Part shown: positions 8,600 to 20,100 of the stretch, one piece after another
Layout: each line of letters opens with the position of its first letter
Numbering within the stretch: the first letter of the stretch is position 1
Assembly: GCF_001949145.1 (NCBI RefSeq)
Contig: NW_019091604.1
Location: forward strand, 239,474-275,228
DNA from: Acanthaster planci
Lineage: Eukaryota > Echinodermata > Asteroidea > Valvatida > Acanthasteridae
Length of the DNA stretch: 35,755 bases
Direction: 5' to 3'
Notes under the pieces: generated by a model
What the model saw: the letters and a program-made list of their open reading frames with translations, nothing else
Told to the model about the DNA's origin: nothing
Databases searched by the model: none
Program-made: the position numbers and the translations under genes

Positions 8600-11500
8600 A
8601 ATGAGGCCAGTACGGCTGGCCCTCTTTTGTCATTATAATGTTTTACTAAATAATTCATGATAAGTTGCAGGCTGTATTATAATAACGCAAGGTCCGCAAA
8701 CAAGCTGCATCGAAGTAATTCCCTGCAGAATAAATGAAAATAACTCGTGAGCGCATTTGACATGCAGTGTTTGCAGTGTACAGTGTAAAAAAATACCACT
8801 AAAATATTTGGGAACAGCCTCGAACTGCAAAAAAAAAAGAAAAAAATAAAGCCCTAAACAGATCGTTTTGAAATTTTGACAGGTTTATTTTGAGTGTTTC
8901 TTTCGTACGTTCCTAGAATTTCATTGATAAATACTAAATTGTTTTGGTTTTAAGGTAAAAGTTACGCATCTCTCGCGTTCATGTTCCTGAACAGTCTCGG
9001 AGATCTGGACACGCCGGCATCACTCTCAGCGGCTCTTCAGACAAACTCATTTCGGGACAGAATTTTCTAAAAACGATCTGGGCATTCTGATTGGTTTAAC
9101 TGTCTTTGTGACATTTTCCAAATAGATTCGAAGCTTCCCCTCACCAGTATTCCATGATGATCCATTCACAGACGACGAAATTACCTTTTGAAAAGTACAA
9201 CATAGTTTTTCGAGACTAAAATGCCCGTTCTTTGTCAGAGAACAACGTTCGTGCAAGTCTTTGATCTTTCATCATTATTTTCATTTGGGCTGTAAAGTTT
9301 TATGATGTGAAACGGCCCATGGAAAGCGAAATGAAAAGGACAGGCTTTGGCGATTCGCCGAGTGTGGTTGCACACAGTGCACGGAGATGCCTCGTGGCAT
9401 GCGTGGTGCTATCTTGTATTGTGTGAGTCTGCCTTCATGTCCATGTACATACATGTATAGGGTATGCATACACATATAGCAGTTAGCATCATATACACGG
9501 TATGCCTGTCACGAGTCGTGCAACCACGATGCTGCCTGCTGGTACCAGAATTTCGTCCTTTCAAAGTCCCATTCAGTGAGATAATAATGTGAGGATTCTA
9601 AAGAGGGAAATCTGATAATGGTGAAACTGAAAGACGGAAATCTGGGGAACTTATCATTTCATTGTGTTAATGTCAGAGATTGACCCCAAAATTCGAAGTC
9701 GTCCCCATATCATCATTCTAATTTGGTGGTGTAAACCATTGCTCGAAGAGCTACTTGTGCATGCTTACACGTAGATTTCTATTCTTCAAAAGAAGAAAAT
9801 GAATTTGTTTAATTTGCTGCAGAATTGCCAGAAATATACCAGACAAGAGTGAAGAAAAACAACACCGTGATGGGAGAGCAGAGGAAAATTCAAGAGTGGC
9901 TAAAACTCAGCAGCTGGAAATAAATCAGATATGGAAGCTCCTGTCCAGATTAATGCTGGATTGTGTATTACGTGGTATATTTGCTGAGAAGATCCCTTAA
10001 AGAAATATTTGTGTAATTCATTGCAACCCTTGAAATCAACAGAAATGAATAGGGTGTTTATTACATGTATGTAATTATTGACAAGTCTCATTGTGAGCTT
10101 TTAAATTGTGTATTTCTGAAAATTTTGTTTATTTCTTTTGTCTATTAAAAAATTCAAGGATTGATTTTATGTGTGTTCTTTTTCCATAAAATAGCTCTTA
10201 TAATTTTTTGTAATAGACAGTAAACATATTGATTGAAGCTTTTAACAAGGACCAATAATTCTTCTATGAAAACCGTCACGATGCAACGAGCAAGTACTTA
10301 TTGCTACCAAGTCCAAGAAGAAAGCAACTCTCACAAATTTACAGGTACAATAATGCTGGATTTTAAATAGGGAATTGCCTTTGGTGGCCTGGGTTCCATA
10401 TTAAAGAAAAAATGCAACCCATAAAGGCCATATGCATTCATCTTGCCAAGCCATTTTACCTGACATGAAGTTTTCAAATTTTCAATGCTATCAGAAAAAC
10501 CACTGAACTGAAACTCCTGTTATCTTTTTTTGGTAGTGCAATCATTTTCTAAACTGGAGCCCAGTCAGACTAGGCCTTAATGGGACCAGTGATTACACAA
10601 AACCTAATTTTGTGCCATGCACAATTTGTTTGGCCTTTTTATGGATATATTGTATTAAGATGGGTAGCATAGCCATCGACAGCTAGGCCATGGCTCATTG
10701 CCAAGACAGGACAGTGGGAACTAGGTGCAGGCAGCTTGCCACGTTTGCGTTGACCAATGAGACTTATCCAAGGGACCAGGGCTGGAGGGGTTCATTTTCA
10801 TTATTGGGCGACTGTTGTCAGGAACTTACGTCAAGCATGATCAAATAGCCACTCAAAGGGGCCGGTTTCAGGGGTTGCCTGGCAACAGTATTGTCAAGGT
10901 AATTGTCAGCAATATGTTTAGGGCCTGTAATGCATACCAACATCCCCGAGGTATCTGAAATATGCATTTAATTATTTTCAGTTTCTTTTCATTTTTTGTT
11001 GGTTAACTAGTTACTTTTTTATCATTCCCACAAAACAAGATTACCCCCCAAAAGTGATATTTCTGAACTCGGCTTTCAGTAATTGCTCATGTGGCAACTC
11101 TCAACTTTCTCAGGCACTCAGGACAATGTTTTAAACTGTGTTTTTTACCACTCTGATGAAAGTCCAAAGACACAGGGAGTTGAACTTGGCAGAGGTTTGC
11201 ACAGTATCACCACTTTTAGGGGCCAAACTGCCTACTTTTTCAACATATACTGTGGGGGGGGGCACTTTTAATGCTAAAGCTAGCCACTGTGTACCCCACA
11301 GAGCTTTGCATGCACGGGCTTGTGAAATACTTTCCAGCGCATTCTTCCTTCCATGGTGCTTTGTAGTCAGCTCCCCTGTGATCTGTGCATGACAATCTGT
11401 ACTGGACGAGTATTGATACGGGAACAAGACCTCATTGGAAGTCTGCGCAACCCACGAGGTCCGCCTTGTTGCAATATAAAATTTTGCTTGCAGTCATTGT

Positions 11501-12370
11501 TGGCTTCAAATCCCAGTGACCATGGCAAAATCAGGTCTTCCACCCCAAGTCGCTAAGTATCACCAGTACATGTGTAAGCAACAGTATCCGCTAGACTGCA
11601 AAGCTTGGCACATTTGCTTTTATATATTTGCTTATCAGCTTGTAGGGTAATGTAGGCCGTGAATTACAGTCAAATTGGACAACCTCAAATTACTTTTAGA
11701 GCAATTATTTTCAGAAAACCCGACATTTACGGCTAAAGGAAATAATGACTAAAGAAATAAATACCTGTATAAGCCAAGGTGGAATTATAATAAAACCTAC
11801 TGTACAAGAAACAAAACCACGCTTAAAATGAATTCAATGATAATTAAATGGGTCAGAAATGTTTGGATAGTGCGGTGTTAACAAAATTCATCACAGTAGA
11901 AAGTAAAGTTTTTACTACCTACATTTTACGGAAAGCTTCTGTAACTTTACTTTGTAAGGCCAGTGAAGTTCTACAATAAAACTTTTTTCCTCCCCATTAT
12001 TAATTAAATTTTCCGACCCGTATCATTCTGTCGAAGCGCGTGGGAAAAATTACGTATATCTAAAACTCAATTAAATATAAGAAAGTGGTTTTTGACAGCG
12101 TCAAAGCAAAAGAAACATGGGGCTTCAAGAAAAAAAAGAGGGCTACCGACAAAATATGATTGGACGCTAAGTCAAAAGAATGTTTGAGAAGCCTGCATGA
12201 CCTGCCCAGAAATGCCTGTGGTTTTATGAGCCAAGAGCCCCAACATATTGGACACAAAGAGATTGGAGCAGCAGTTAGTCCGCGAACCTCGTGTTGTCAC
12301 TACTTCGCTGACTCAGCAGACCTGGAAAATTAGTATAACAAAGCCCATTGTTGGACGATGTAGATAAGCT
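8600..12370. other. non-coding stretch without recognised genes
   Basis: Both strands were read; the open frames are short and show no family signature or good exon borders. Contains an A-run (8828-8846), a G-run (11252-11260) and many ACATGTA/CATGTACA palindromes. It could hold introns of neighbouring genes or old repeats too diverged to recognise by eye. Confidence 0.5.
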
Positions 12371-12372
12371 TG

Positions 12373-12677
12373 CAGGGCTCGCTGTCCATTGGTTGCCTAG
12401 GGCCAAATTTTGCCTGCGAGCTACGCAGAGTTCGCGGACAGTCGATTTTGACAGGAACCCTCAGGAAGGTCTGAATGACAAAAAGAGAAATGACTTTCCT
12501 GGCCAATTCTGAATTTTGAATTTTACATGTTCTGTGGTGCAGATCCGCGGAAAAGTTGCATGCCTGTTTGGTGGTTAAAATGTTACATGCACATTGTGCA
12601 TGCTCAGTAAAAAAGCTATGTGCACAAGCAAAAACCTATGCACTGGCGCATACGTGCACCAGGTAAATCGAGCCCTG
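12373..12677. mobile_element. possible hAT-like miniature element
   Basis: The ends are inverted copies: CAGGGCTCG at 12373-12381 and CGAGCCCTG at 12669-12677. CAGGG(C/T)(T/C)CGA ends are common in hAT elements. Only about 9-11 bp match and the flanking 8-mers (TAAGCTTG and CATGTACG) are not a target duplication, so the call is weak. Confidence 0.3.
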
Positions 12678-12744
12678 CATGTACGTATTTAAAAACGTAA
12701 TGATGAATTTTGCCATACTTACAGAGACTACTTTGGTCTGTTAC

Positions 12745-12958
12745 CAGGAATCTCATCTTTTCTCAGTTTCCTCTGCTCTTTCAAATGCCTGTAAGTTGCA
12801 TTTTTACACTGCTGGTGTAATCTATCTGAATGTGTCTGCTCATAGCACAATTTGCCCTTAACTAGCATGTAATGCTTCTGATCTAGCAAGTCACTAAGGG
12901 TTTTCCCGGTAGATTTTGACATTTTTCCTTCCACATGTTGCAGATCCTTGTTAAACTC
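12745..12958 (-). CDS. candidate internal exon, lysine-rich coiled-coil-like, unrecognised
   Basis: On the minus strand an open segment reads EEFNKDLQHVEGKMSKSTGK, then LSDLLDQKHYMLVKGKLCYE and HLKEQRKLRKDEIPG. The charged, helix-prone composition and absence of stops over about 70 codons look coding. A possible donor (CCTG followed by GTAACA) sits at 12745/12744. A possible acceptor AG is at 12960-12959, though its pyrimidine tract is poor. I do not recognise the family and see no partner exon, so this may be chance or a fragment of an unknown gene. Confidence 0.28.
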
Positions 12959-13099
12959 CTCGATTTATTTTTAGAAGATTTCTGATTGCGTATCGGCGAT
13001 GAAACTGCCACTGTGATTCACGTGCTTACATGTCACTGATCGCTGTATGGAAAGGCATGCTTCATCTGTGCATTGCATGAATACACAATTCAGCACATG

Positions 13100-13320
13100 C
13101 ATTACGAGGCAGAAACCTGACACACAGACTGGTCCAGGACTGTATAATGCATGTACATGTATGTGCAATTGGGACTTGACTGTTCGAGGCCAAAACCAGA
13201 GACAGAGATTGGTTATGATCTGATGAGCTGGCGGCAATATGAAACCAGTATAGACTGGTTTGGGACGATATGTATGTGTGATATAACTTGTTTGCTTAGA
13301 GGCAGAAACCAGACACATAG
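13100..13320 (+). repeat. degenerate short repeat, three copies
   Basis: GAGGC(A/C)(G/A)AAACC followed by GACACA or GAGACA occurs at about 13106, 13186 and 13299, each with a nearby (A/T)GACTGGT-type or GATTGGT block. Spacing is uneven (80 and 113 bp). No gene is supported here. Confidence 0.35.
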
Positions 13321-13718
13321 ATTAGCTCTTGACTTTATTTAATGTGTATACCGTATGTATTTGCATCACGTTTAATGATATTCAGCCTGGCATCTTTATT
13401 TTTGGAAAATAAAGGCATAAAAGTGGAAAAGCGGAAAAGAGCCAAAAATGCGGAAATTTTCCATCAAATTCTGAAAGGTTGGGAGGTCTGCTTATAAGTG
13501 ATGTTCAGAAAAGTTACAGCCTCATCTGTACATCTGCCTATGAAAGCCAGTCACCAGAATGTCTGATTGTGGGAATGATAGCTGGTGGAAGTTGAAGATA
13601 AAGGTTAGAGAATTACTCTGCCTTCAGCATTGGGGGCCTGTCCGGGAAATGAAGCCATTAGACACTGTTGCAATAAGTGTGTTTAGAGTTAGGATTTGTG
13701 TTTCATTTTATTTGGTGA

Positions 13719-14555
13719 TTGCGTAGTCCTAACTTGGAAACTAAATCTTGGCAAGTAAATATGATATTACCGAGTTCGTTGCCAGCTTTGAAGCTTCTCC
13801 TTCGGACTAAATTGAATACATTGAAGCGCACTGAAATGTTTGATGTAGCTAAACATTATGTTTCTGCCCTTTCTAATATGAAAAAAGCAGACTTGAAGGC
13901 TGTTCTTGTAGAATTCTTTGCAGATGAAGGAATATTAGAAACTCAGATTGCAGAGCCTAGTTATTACTCAGAGGATGCTGCCATAAAATTAAAAGAACTT
14001 GAGCTTCAAATTCAAATCGAGCAAAGGAAAACAGCAGAGGTGGATTTAGGATAAGCGAAGTTGAAGTAGTCTATGCCCACTTCACATACTACAGCGTTTG
14101 ATCCAAGTAAGAACATCCGTTTAGTTCCTCCCTTTCAAGACAAGGAAATTGATAAATATTTCGGACAGTTTGAAAAGGTAGCAGATAGCCTTCAGTGGCC
14201 ATCAGATATGCGTACTCTAATGCTGCAGAGTGTCTTAGGGTGTCAGAGTGGCAAAGCACAAGAGGTGTATTCAGCTCTTCCAGTCAAACAAAGTAAAGAC
14301 TATGTGATGGTCAAGTCAGCAATTCTAAAAGCTTATGAGCAAGTGCCCGAGGCATATCGGCAAAAATTAAGGAATGCAAAGAAGCAGGATAGGCAGAGTT
14401 ATGCTGAATTCTCACATGAGAAAGAGATTCTTTTTGACAGATGGTGCAATTCTTATAGTGTAGGCATTGATTTTGCTAAGTTACAGCAGGTCATACTTTT
14501 GGAGGACTTTAAGGGCTGTGTTCCAGAGGACTGGAATGGGAATCTGACGATTTAA
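13719..14555 (+). pseudogene. gag-like protein of a Ty3/gypsy retrotransposon (broken, no pol)
   Basis: Two stretches in the same frame are separated by TAA (14052-14054) and TAG (14067-14069). The first has a SAP-like helix pair (LNTLKRTEMFDVAKHYV and MKKADLKAVLVEFF) and a charged helix (KLKELELQIQIEQRKTAEVD). The second is the conserved capsid-like core: RLVPPFQDKEIDKYFGQFEK, LQSVLGCQSGKAQEVYSALP, EQVPEAYRQKLRNAKKQDRQ and YAEFSHEKEILFDRW. These phrases match a gag group widespread in gypsy elements of fish and marine invertebrates. Similarity stops near 14545 (FKGCVPEDW); no zinc knuckle, protease or polymerase follows, so the element is truncated. No long terminal repeat could be identified. 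Confidence 0.78.
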
Positions 14556-14639
14556 ATCCCAAAGAGAGCTTCTATGTCTGTTTGCAACAGAACATAGGGC
14601 TTTTTCGCTTTTCAATGAAAATGTTTTAGTCGTGATTGC

Positions 14640-15420
14640 ATATTTGCAAAGTTACAACCGTCTGGGACAATCACTTTAGGAGATATACGGCTTGAAAAGA
14701 TGCACCTTTAATGTCACTTGACTTTTCTACTGATGATGTCACCAGCCCCTGAGGTCAATTTTTTCTTGCACCCCCCTCCAGACATCTGCTAACTTTCAAC
14801 ACACTAGAACATGTACTTTGGAGATATATGGCTTTAAATGATGCATTTTTCAAGTCACGTGACTTGCCAACTGATGACATCATTATCCCATGAGGTCAAT
14901 ACTTCCCCAAAGCACTTGCTGTTGAAGATATCTGCAAGATTTAAACCCGATCGGACATCTATTTCAGGAGATAAAGTGCCTTAAAGGCACTTGACCTTAT
15001 GTGATGATGATGATGTCATCAGGAGACAAGTTACGTGACATTAAAGCTGCACTCTTTAAGGCCCCATATCTCCTGCAGTACATGTCTGATCGGGTTAAAA
15101 TCTTGCAGATATCTTGAAAAGGGAGTGCTTTACAGGTATATTGACCTAATGTGATGATGACCTCATCAGGAGACAAGTCATGTGACATTAAAGGGTGCGC
15201 CTTTTATGTCACATGACTTGTCTACTGATGGCGTCATCATCACATGAGGTCAAAACTCCTCTAAAGCACTCTCTTTCAAGATATCTGCAACATCTGAAAC
15301 AAATTGGACATACACTTTTGGAGATATTGTACTTTAAACAGTGCACCTTTAATGTCACGTGACTCATCTGCTGCTGGCATTGCCATCACGAAGTCAATTT
15401 CCATTTCTAAACCTTCCCTT
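14640..15420. repeat. array of a roughly 145-bp repeat in both orientations (six units)
   Basis: Each unit carries GATATCTGCAA, a GGACAT(GT) block, GGAGATAT, GTGCACCTTTAATGTCA, an E-box-like GTCACGTGAC, CTGATGACATCATCA and ATGAGGTCAA. The GTCACGTGAC-like landmark occurs at 14713, 14854, 15030 (inverted), 15177 (inverted), 15208 and 15354. Spacing is 141, 147 and 146 bp within same-orientation pairs. The layout is two direct, two inverted, two direct. No coding potential. Confidence 0.75.
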
Positions 15421-16327
15421 CCTAACTACCTGCAAGGTTTCAACCCAATAAGACATGTACAATACAATATATAATACAAAACATTATGTTTACTGCTGAA
15501 AAGGCACAGATAAAATTTAAACATTTGTCTCTTTTGGCGTTCCATACAATGCGATCTGCTCTCGGCAGCACATGGTCGGCATTTTGCCAAGTCCCGTGTA
15601 TATGCCCTACGCACTCTGGGCCGTCTATGTTGCAGGCAGATATTAGGCATCCACATTAGCATATGCACAGCATTGTGCGAAATGGGATTTTCAAGTTGGC
15701 AATTTATATTGTAAGGGGGGTTTTTGTCGGCGGCGCTTCATGTGTGTGAAAAAGTACATACATGTAAGCTATGCACTTCATGCACCTGACTCTAATATTT
15801 AAGTTGTCATTTCATGCACAATTCACGCTTATATCCGTTACGGTTGATTTTTTACCGAATTTTGAAGAATAAAAGAAGTTTTTATTGTAACTTCCAGTCT
15901 GATGACATCACCAGCCCCAAACCTCACACACGTGTTGACTGGGTAAAGATGATCATCTACATCAATTTGCAGGCAATTCAAACAAACTTTACCACAGATC
16001 TCTATTCAAAATTCAATTTTAGGATTTTTAACCTGTCGCTACAGGGGGCTTGATAATTAGGTGATGTCATCAGTAGATGATTTGAAGAATACAATACCCT
16101 GACAGACTAACACCATTGAAAACAACTTGATACCCATTACCATTTTTAAACAATAGCCCACTTCCGGTTTCGACCGGAAGGGTCACGTGATTTGACCCAC
16201 ACGAGATGAATTCAAGACTACATTTTATCCTGCCACTTGCTGCAAACAGAATGTTGCGGGAGACCATATGGATTTTTTATATGGATTTTGATAAAATTAA
16301 CGGAATATTTAAATAATCAATATTTAA
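15421..16327. other. non-coding stretch with one strong hairpin
   Basis: No gene seen. The piece near 15900 (GATGACATCACCAGCCCC) and 16062-16078 (GTGATGTCATCAGTAGATGA) echo the 145-bp repeat, so the array may once have extended here. A hairpin at 16161-16180 is listed separately. Confidence 0.45.
16161..16180. repeat. 8-bp stem with TTCG loop
   Basis: CTTCCGGT-TTCG-ACCGGAAG forms a perfect stem with a four-base TTCG loop, followed by GTCACGTGA. TTCG (UUCG) is an unusually stable RNA loop, though it is most stable when closed by C-G and here the closing pair is T-A. It could also be an ETS-like CCGGAAG palindrome. Confidence 0.5.
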
Positions 16328-16640
16328 TAATAAATCACTCGATGACGTCATCGTGACGTAAATATTTCAGTATTATCTTCGTTTCATAGTCAGTGCTTGC
16401 TGTAACTTTGAGATGATCAAGGATTACTAAAGTACCGAAACAGTGCCTCGAAAAAGTGTACAAAGTGAATGGGCTGAGATAAATATTTAACAAACTATAA
16501 TAAATCACTTGATGATGTCATCATGACTTCACGCTTTACGGCACATCTTAGGATCTTAGTTTAAGGCAACTTTGATGAAGATTGACCCTTGCTAAGGGAC
16601 TAAAGTGCCGCGGAGAAAAAACGTGTACAATGGCTGGGCA
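16328..16640 (+). repeat. two tandem units, about 170 bp, centred on a TGACGTCA-type palindrome
   Basis: GATGACGTCATC at 16341-16352 and GATGATGTCATC at 16511-16522 are 170 bp apart, each preceded by AATAAATCACT and followed by a weakly similar stretch containing AACTTTGA, AAAGT(A/G)CCG and GTGTACAA. A related, more decayed copy lies at 8300-8590. Confidence 0.6.
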
Positions 16641-18299
16641 CAAGAAGAAAAAGAAGAAAAAAAAAACAACGAAAAAAAAGAATGCCTTTTTCGCAAACTG
16701 CAAAAAAGCCAAAAAGCCTGGATTGAATCAGACAGGGGTTGAGCTACTGTAAGAGGAACCCTGTGTACATGTAATACCGGCATGTGTCAGGAGACATTGG
16801 GATTCAATGAGTTCGGCCGAACAACCAGGCAGACATGAATCCAAGAGGGTAGCTGAACAAGCAGGCACAAGTATTCATCTGACTGAAGAGGTGTCTGCTA
16901 GAACCTTACTACTGTAGTAGGTAGTAAAGTACCTGCAAGTGAAGTACCTTCAAGATCAATCATCGAAGGTACAATGTACCTGAGAAGTAAGTAGCCATTA
17001 GTGTCAGATCTAGGGAAAGGAGCAGTGTTGATATTCCCTTTTGATCTGTATCTCCCTGCGTTGCCTGTGAAATTGTGGAGAGGGCAGAGCAAAATTTGGC
17101 CATTGCGTGGAACTGGCAAGGAAAGAACTGTGGTGGTGCTTTTTCCCAAAATCCTTTGTGACCACTGGTTAGTTTGCAAAAGGGCAGGCTTATACTCATC
17201 CCTGAAGAAAGGTTTTATAGGTAGGTGTAAATAAAGGTGACATTTCTTTTTTTTTTTTTTTTGGAAACCCCACGTACGACTGTTGTGTGGGCTGGATAAG
17301 GACTAACCTTATCGTTATCGGGCAAGGAGTTGTTGCCGGAAGACTATTTAAGAGTGGCCGATGACATCACTGTATTGAAGGACTTCAGGCATTTAAATAG
17401 CATAAATGGGAGATTAAAGCCAGACTTCATAAATTGGGAAGGACGAAAAGTTGGAAGTCGCAAATAGAGCATCCATGCAAAACTTCAAATCATTAATAGT
17501 ACAGCATAATAGAAATACAATGATTGTATTTCACATTCAGAATCAGAAAAAGTAAGGACATAAGTACCATAAGATTGTTCATTGAAAATCAAGAGCAATA
17601 CCAGTCAAATGCAGCTCTTCATTTCAATTGTGGGGCATAATCAGAAGAGATAACACAAGGTATCAACACAAAAAAGTCTGGGGCCAATGGCAGATCCACT
17701 TTTGTCGGACCTTGTAACGGTCAAAGTAAATACGTCTGGACACGCCCACAAGGAGAGAACTCATAGCAGACATAGTACACGAGTATGAAGTTTAGACACG
17801 CCCACATCGGAAGATCTTGCGTCTGGACAGTGAACCGGACATAGCAAGGCCATATGGAAGATTCGTGGAGAATGCATGATGGGTCAAAGTGGTTATACTG
17901 TACAAGCGCCAACGTACATGTAATACAAGAACGCCCCTGGAAAAGTGCAGTATTACAGGATAATAAGACGAGAGTAAAATCCACGACGAAGTAAAGCTTG
18001 GTGAATCTAAACACCCGAGCCGTGGATGTAGACAGGAGAAATGCAATAATGGGTCCAAATGCAAACGGTGTCATCACTAGGGCAAGACCAGAAATGGAAC
18101 AGGTTGCCCATGGATCACCGTTGTCTCAGACATCAATAGATCAGGCATATGGTGATTGGGGGAGGGGGGAAGTCCTTCATTCATTCTTTATTTACTACAT
18201 AACTGTCCATTACAAAATGTTATGAATAAATAAAGAAATGTGGATGGGGGGGTCCCAAAAAGCAAAGGCTTGTCGAGGCTTACCCAGTATATTAATTAA
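16641..18299. other. non-coding stretch
   Basis: No supportable gene. Includes a purine-rich A/AAG run (16640-16682), a T-run at 17247-17262, two near-identical GACACGCCCACA blocks (about 17738 and 17788), and an inverted pair CATTCTTTATTTA (18182-18194) / TAAATAAAGAAATG (18227-18240) flanked by G-rich tracts that may be a small foldback. Confidence 0.45.
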
Positions 18300-20100
18300 C
18301 ACATAGCACACCCAATAAACCTAATACATAGGTCTGCGGGCAAAGTGCGGGATCGTCTCCTGCAGGCCTCTGAGAACAGGCACCAGAAGTGGGAAGGTTG
18401 TATCTGGTACACTGCTTGTACACAGCCATTGTTTCTCGGCTCCGCACCTGCCGACGTGGGATGGATACCAGTCGAGGGTTGGTGCGCAGTGTAATGACAG
18501 GGTGTAATGTCTACTGAATATCCCACAGAATGGCTGGTTTGAGTCTAGTCCTGGCTGTAGGGTAGAATGAGAACGACTGAACAACACGCGGTATACAGAA
18601 GCCTTGGCTGCAGAGCAGACTGGTTACCTATGCTGTGGTCTGCATTGTGCTTGCGTAACCGTGTTGTGTCCACCGGAGTCACACCGACTAACGCAGGGGG
18701 TGGCCCCATAACACGTACTATCTACCTATACATGCATGCCCCCAATGAAGGGTGATTGAGAACAGCGGTTCGAGGCGTTGGGGCACTCAGTAAGGCTGGC
18801 CCACGAGGAGCGTGGGGTCTTCCCACTGCCAGCCTTGTCAGACACATGGCATGAATAGGGAGATTTGTGATTCATGGCGGTACCAATGCCCAGGATGCGG
18901 GCAGTGTTGTACTGTACCCGCATTGCCTGGTAGTGTGTCTATAGGAGGTCTTCCCAGAGTGGGATTGGGGACCAAGGGTGTAGAATTAGTCTTCTGAGAA
19001 GGTAGCCGGAAGATGGGGTATACAGAGTTCGGAGGCCCTATGCTGTAACCACGCAAATAGCCAGCGGACACCATGGCCTAGTATTGCCTCTGTAATGTCT
19101 GTCCCGGAAACAATGGGATGTTGACCCAAGAGGAATCAGCATCATGGTCATGCCATGATATCGAAATTGGAACGAGGAAATTGCCAACGAAGTCGATGTC
19201 ATCTTTTGGCGACCCGGTCTGTTGCTCGGACTAAAGCACAGCCATGTCAGAGTGGGATTCATGGATGCTCCTGTACGTAGCAGAATGTTCCAGAAGGGGA
19301 ACACTAGCTTGACTTAAGCCTCAGTGAGTTCCACGTTCCAGGTAGTAGGTCCGGAGCGGTAGAAGCTGATGTGGGGGTGAATTAGCAGCCAACACGGTGG
19401 GTCAGGTTGGAGGCTCATCCCCTGGTAGGACAGGCAGGAACTCGGCTGGTACGGACGCCGTCTTCTTGGGGCGATAAGCCAGCCGAGGAAAGCCCAAGTT
19501 TCCCGGGAATACAAAGCTGAAAGCCAGAGTCACAGATGGGCTGTGAAGGCCGGAAGCGGCGGTGGCGTAGAAAGCCCAGTAGGCTCCACCGTGAGCCAAG
19601 GAATCATCAAGTGAGCCGAGGAATCATCAAGCGGGCCTGACCCGGTAGAACGTGGGGGGTCTGACCTGGCGTTGTCGTTATGAGGCCAACTAGATGTCTG
19701 GTCGGCCGATGCTACCGAGGATGCGGCCTTACATGCTGCAAAGCTAAAACGGCTGGTAGCCGTAGCGAGCGGCGGGGGAGAGGAGCCCCATTGGCCCGCT
19801 GGTTTTTCTGAGCCATAGACGGTCAATTAGCTGACTTGTTGCATCTTAAGCAGTCGGTGGAGGCGCTGGCTCAGTTGACTTGTCTGTTGGAGGGCAGAGA
19901 GACAGAATGGTCAAGACTGTCCCGGGGAGAATTCTGACTACCGTGGAATCCAGCATCACGATTAAGGCCGGAGTCCTTGTCAGAGTTCTCAGAGTAACAT
20001 AAGGCCCAGTCCAAGTAACTTGGACCCTACAAATCACCTTTTTTTTCACATTTGGACATGGTCTGGCAATAGTAGGGTCCAAGTACATTCTATAGGCTTT
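18300..20100. other. GC-richer block without recognisable genes
   Basis: Base composition is visibly richer in G and C than on both sides, which suggests an inserted element or a former coding unit. Open frames on the minus strand (19530-19826 and 19846-20088) are proline/serine/threonine-rich but match no family I know. A 20-bp unit (GTGAGCC(A/G)AGGAATCATCAA) is tandemly duplicated at 19591-19630. Confidence 0.4.
19591..19630 (+). repeat. 20-bp tandem duplication
   Basis: GTGAGCCAAGGAATCATCAA is followed at once by the same 20 bases with one A-to-G change. Confidence 0.9.

Noticed and set aside
14640-15420. Evenly spaced repeats considered as a CRISPR array
   Set aside because: Units are 145 bp, diverged, in both orientations, in animal-type DNA; not CRISPR.
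17721-18077. Hydrophobic minus-strand frame that looks like membrane segments
   Set aside because: Two overlapping frames look equally open, no start context, no family.
18777-18786. GGTTCGAGGC, resembling a tRNA B box
   Set aside because: No A box at proper distance and no cloverleaf; not called a tRNA or SINE.
19530-20088. Pro/Ser-rich minus-strand frames in the GC-rich block
   Set aside because: Composition follows from GC content; no motif, start context or splice sites.
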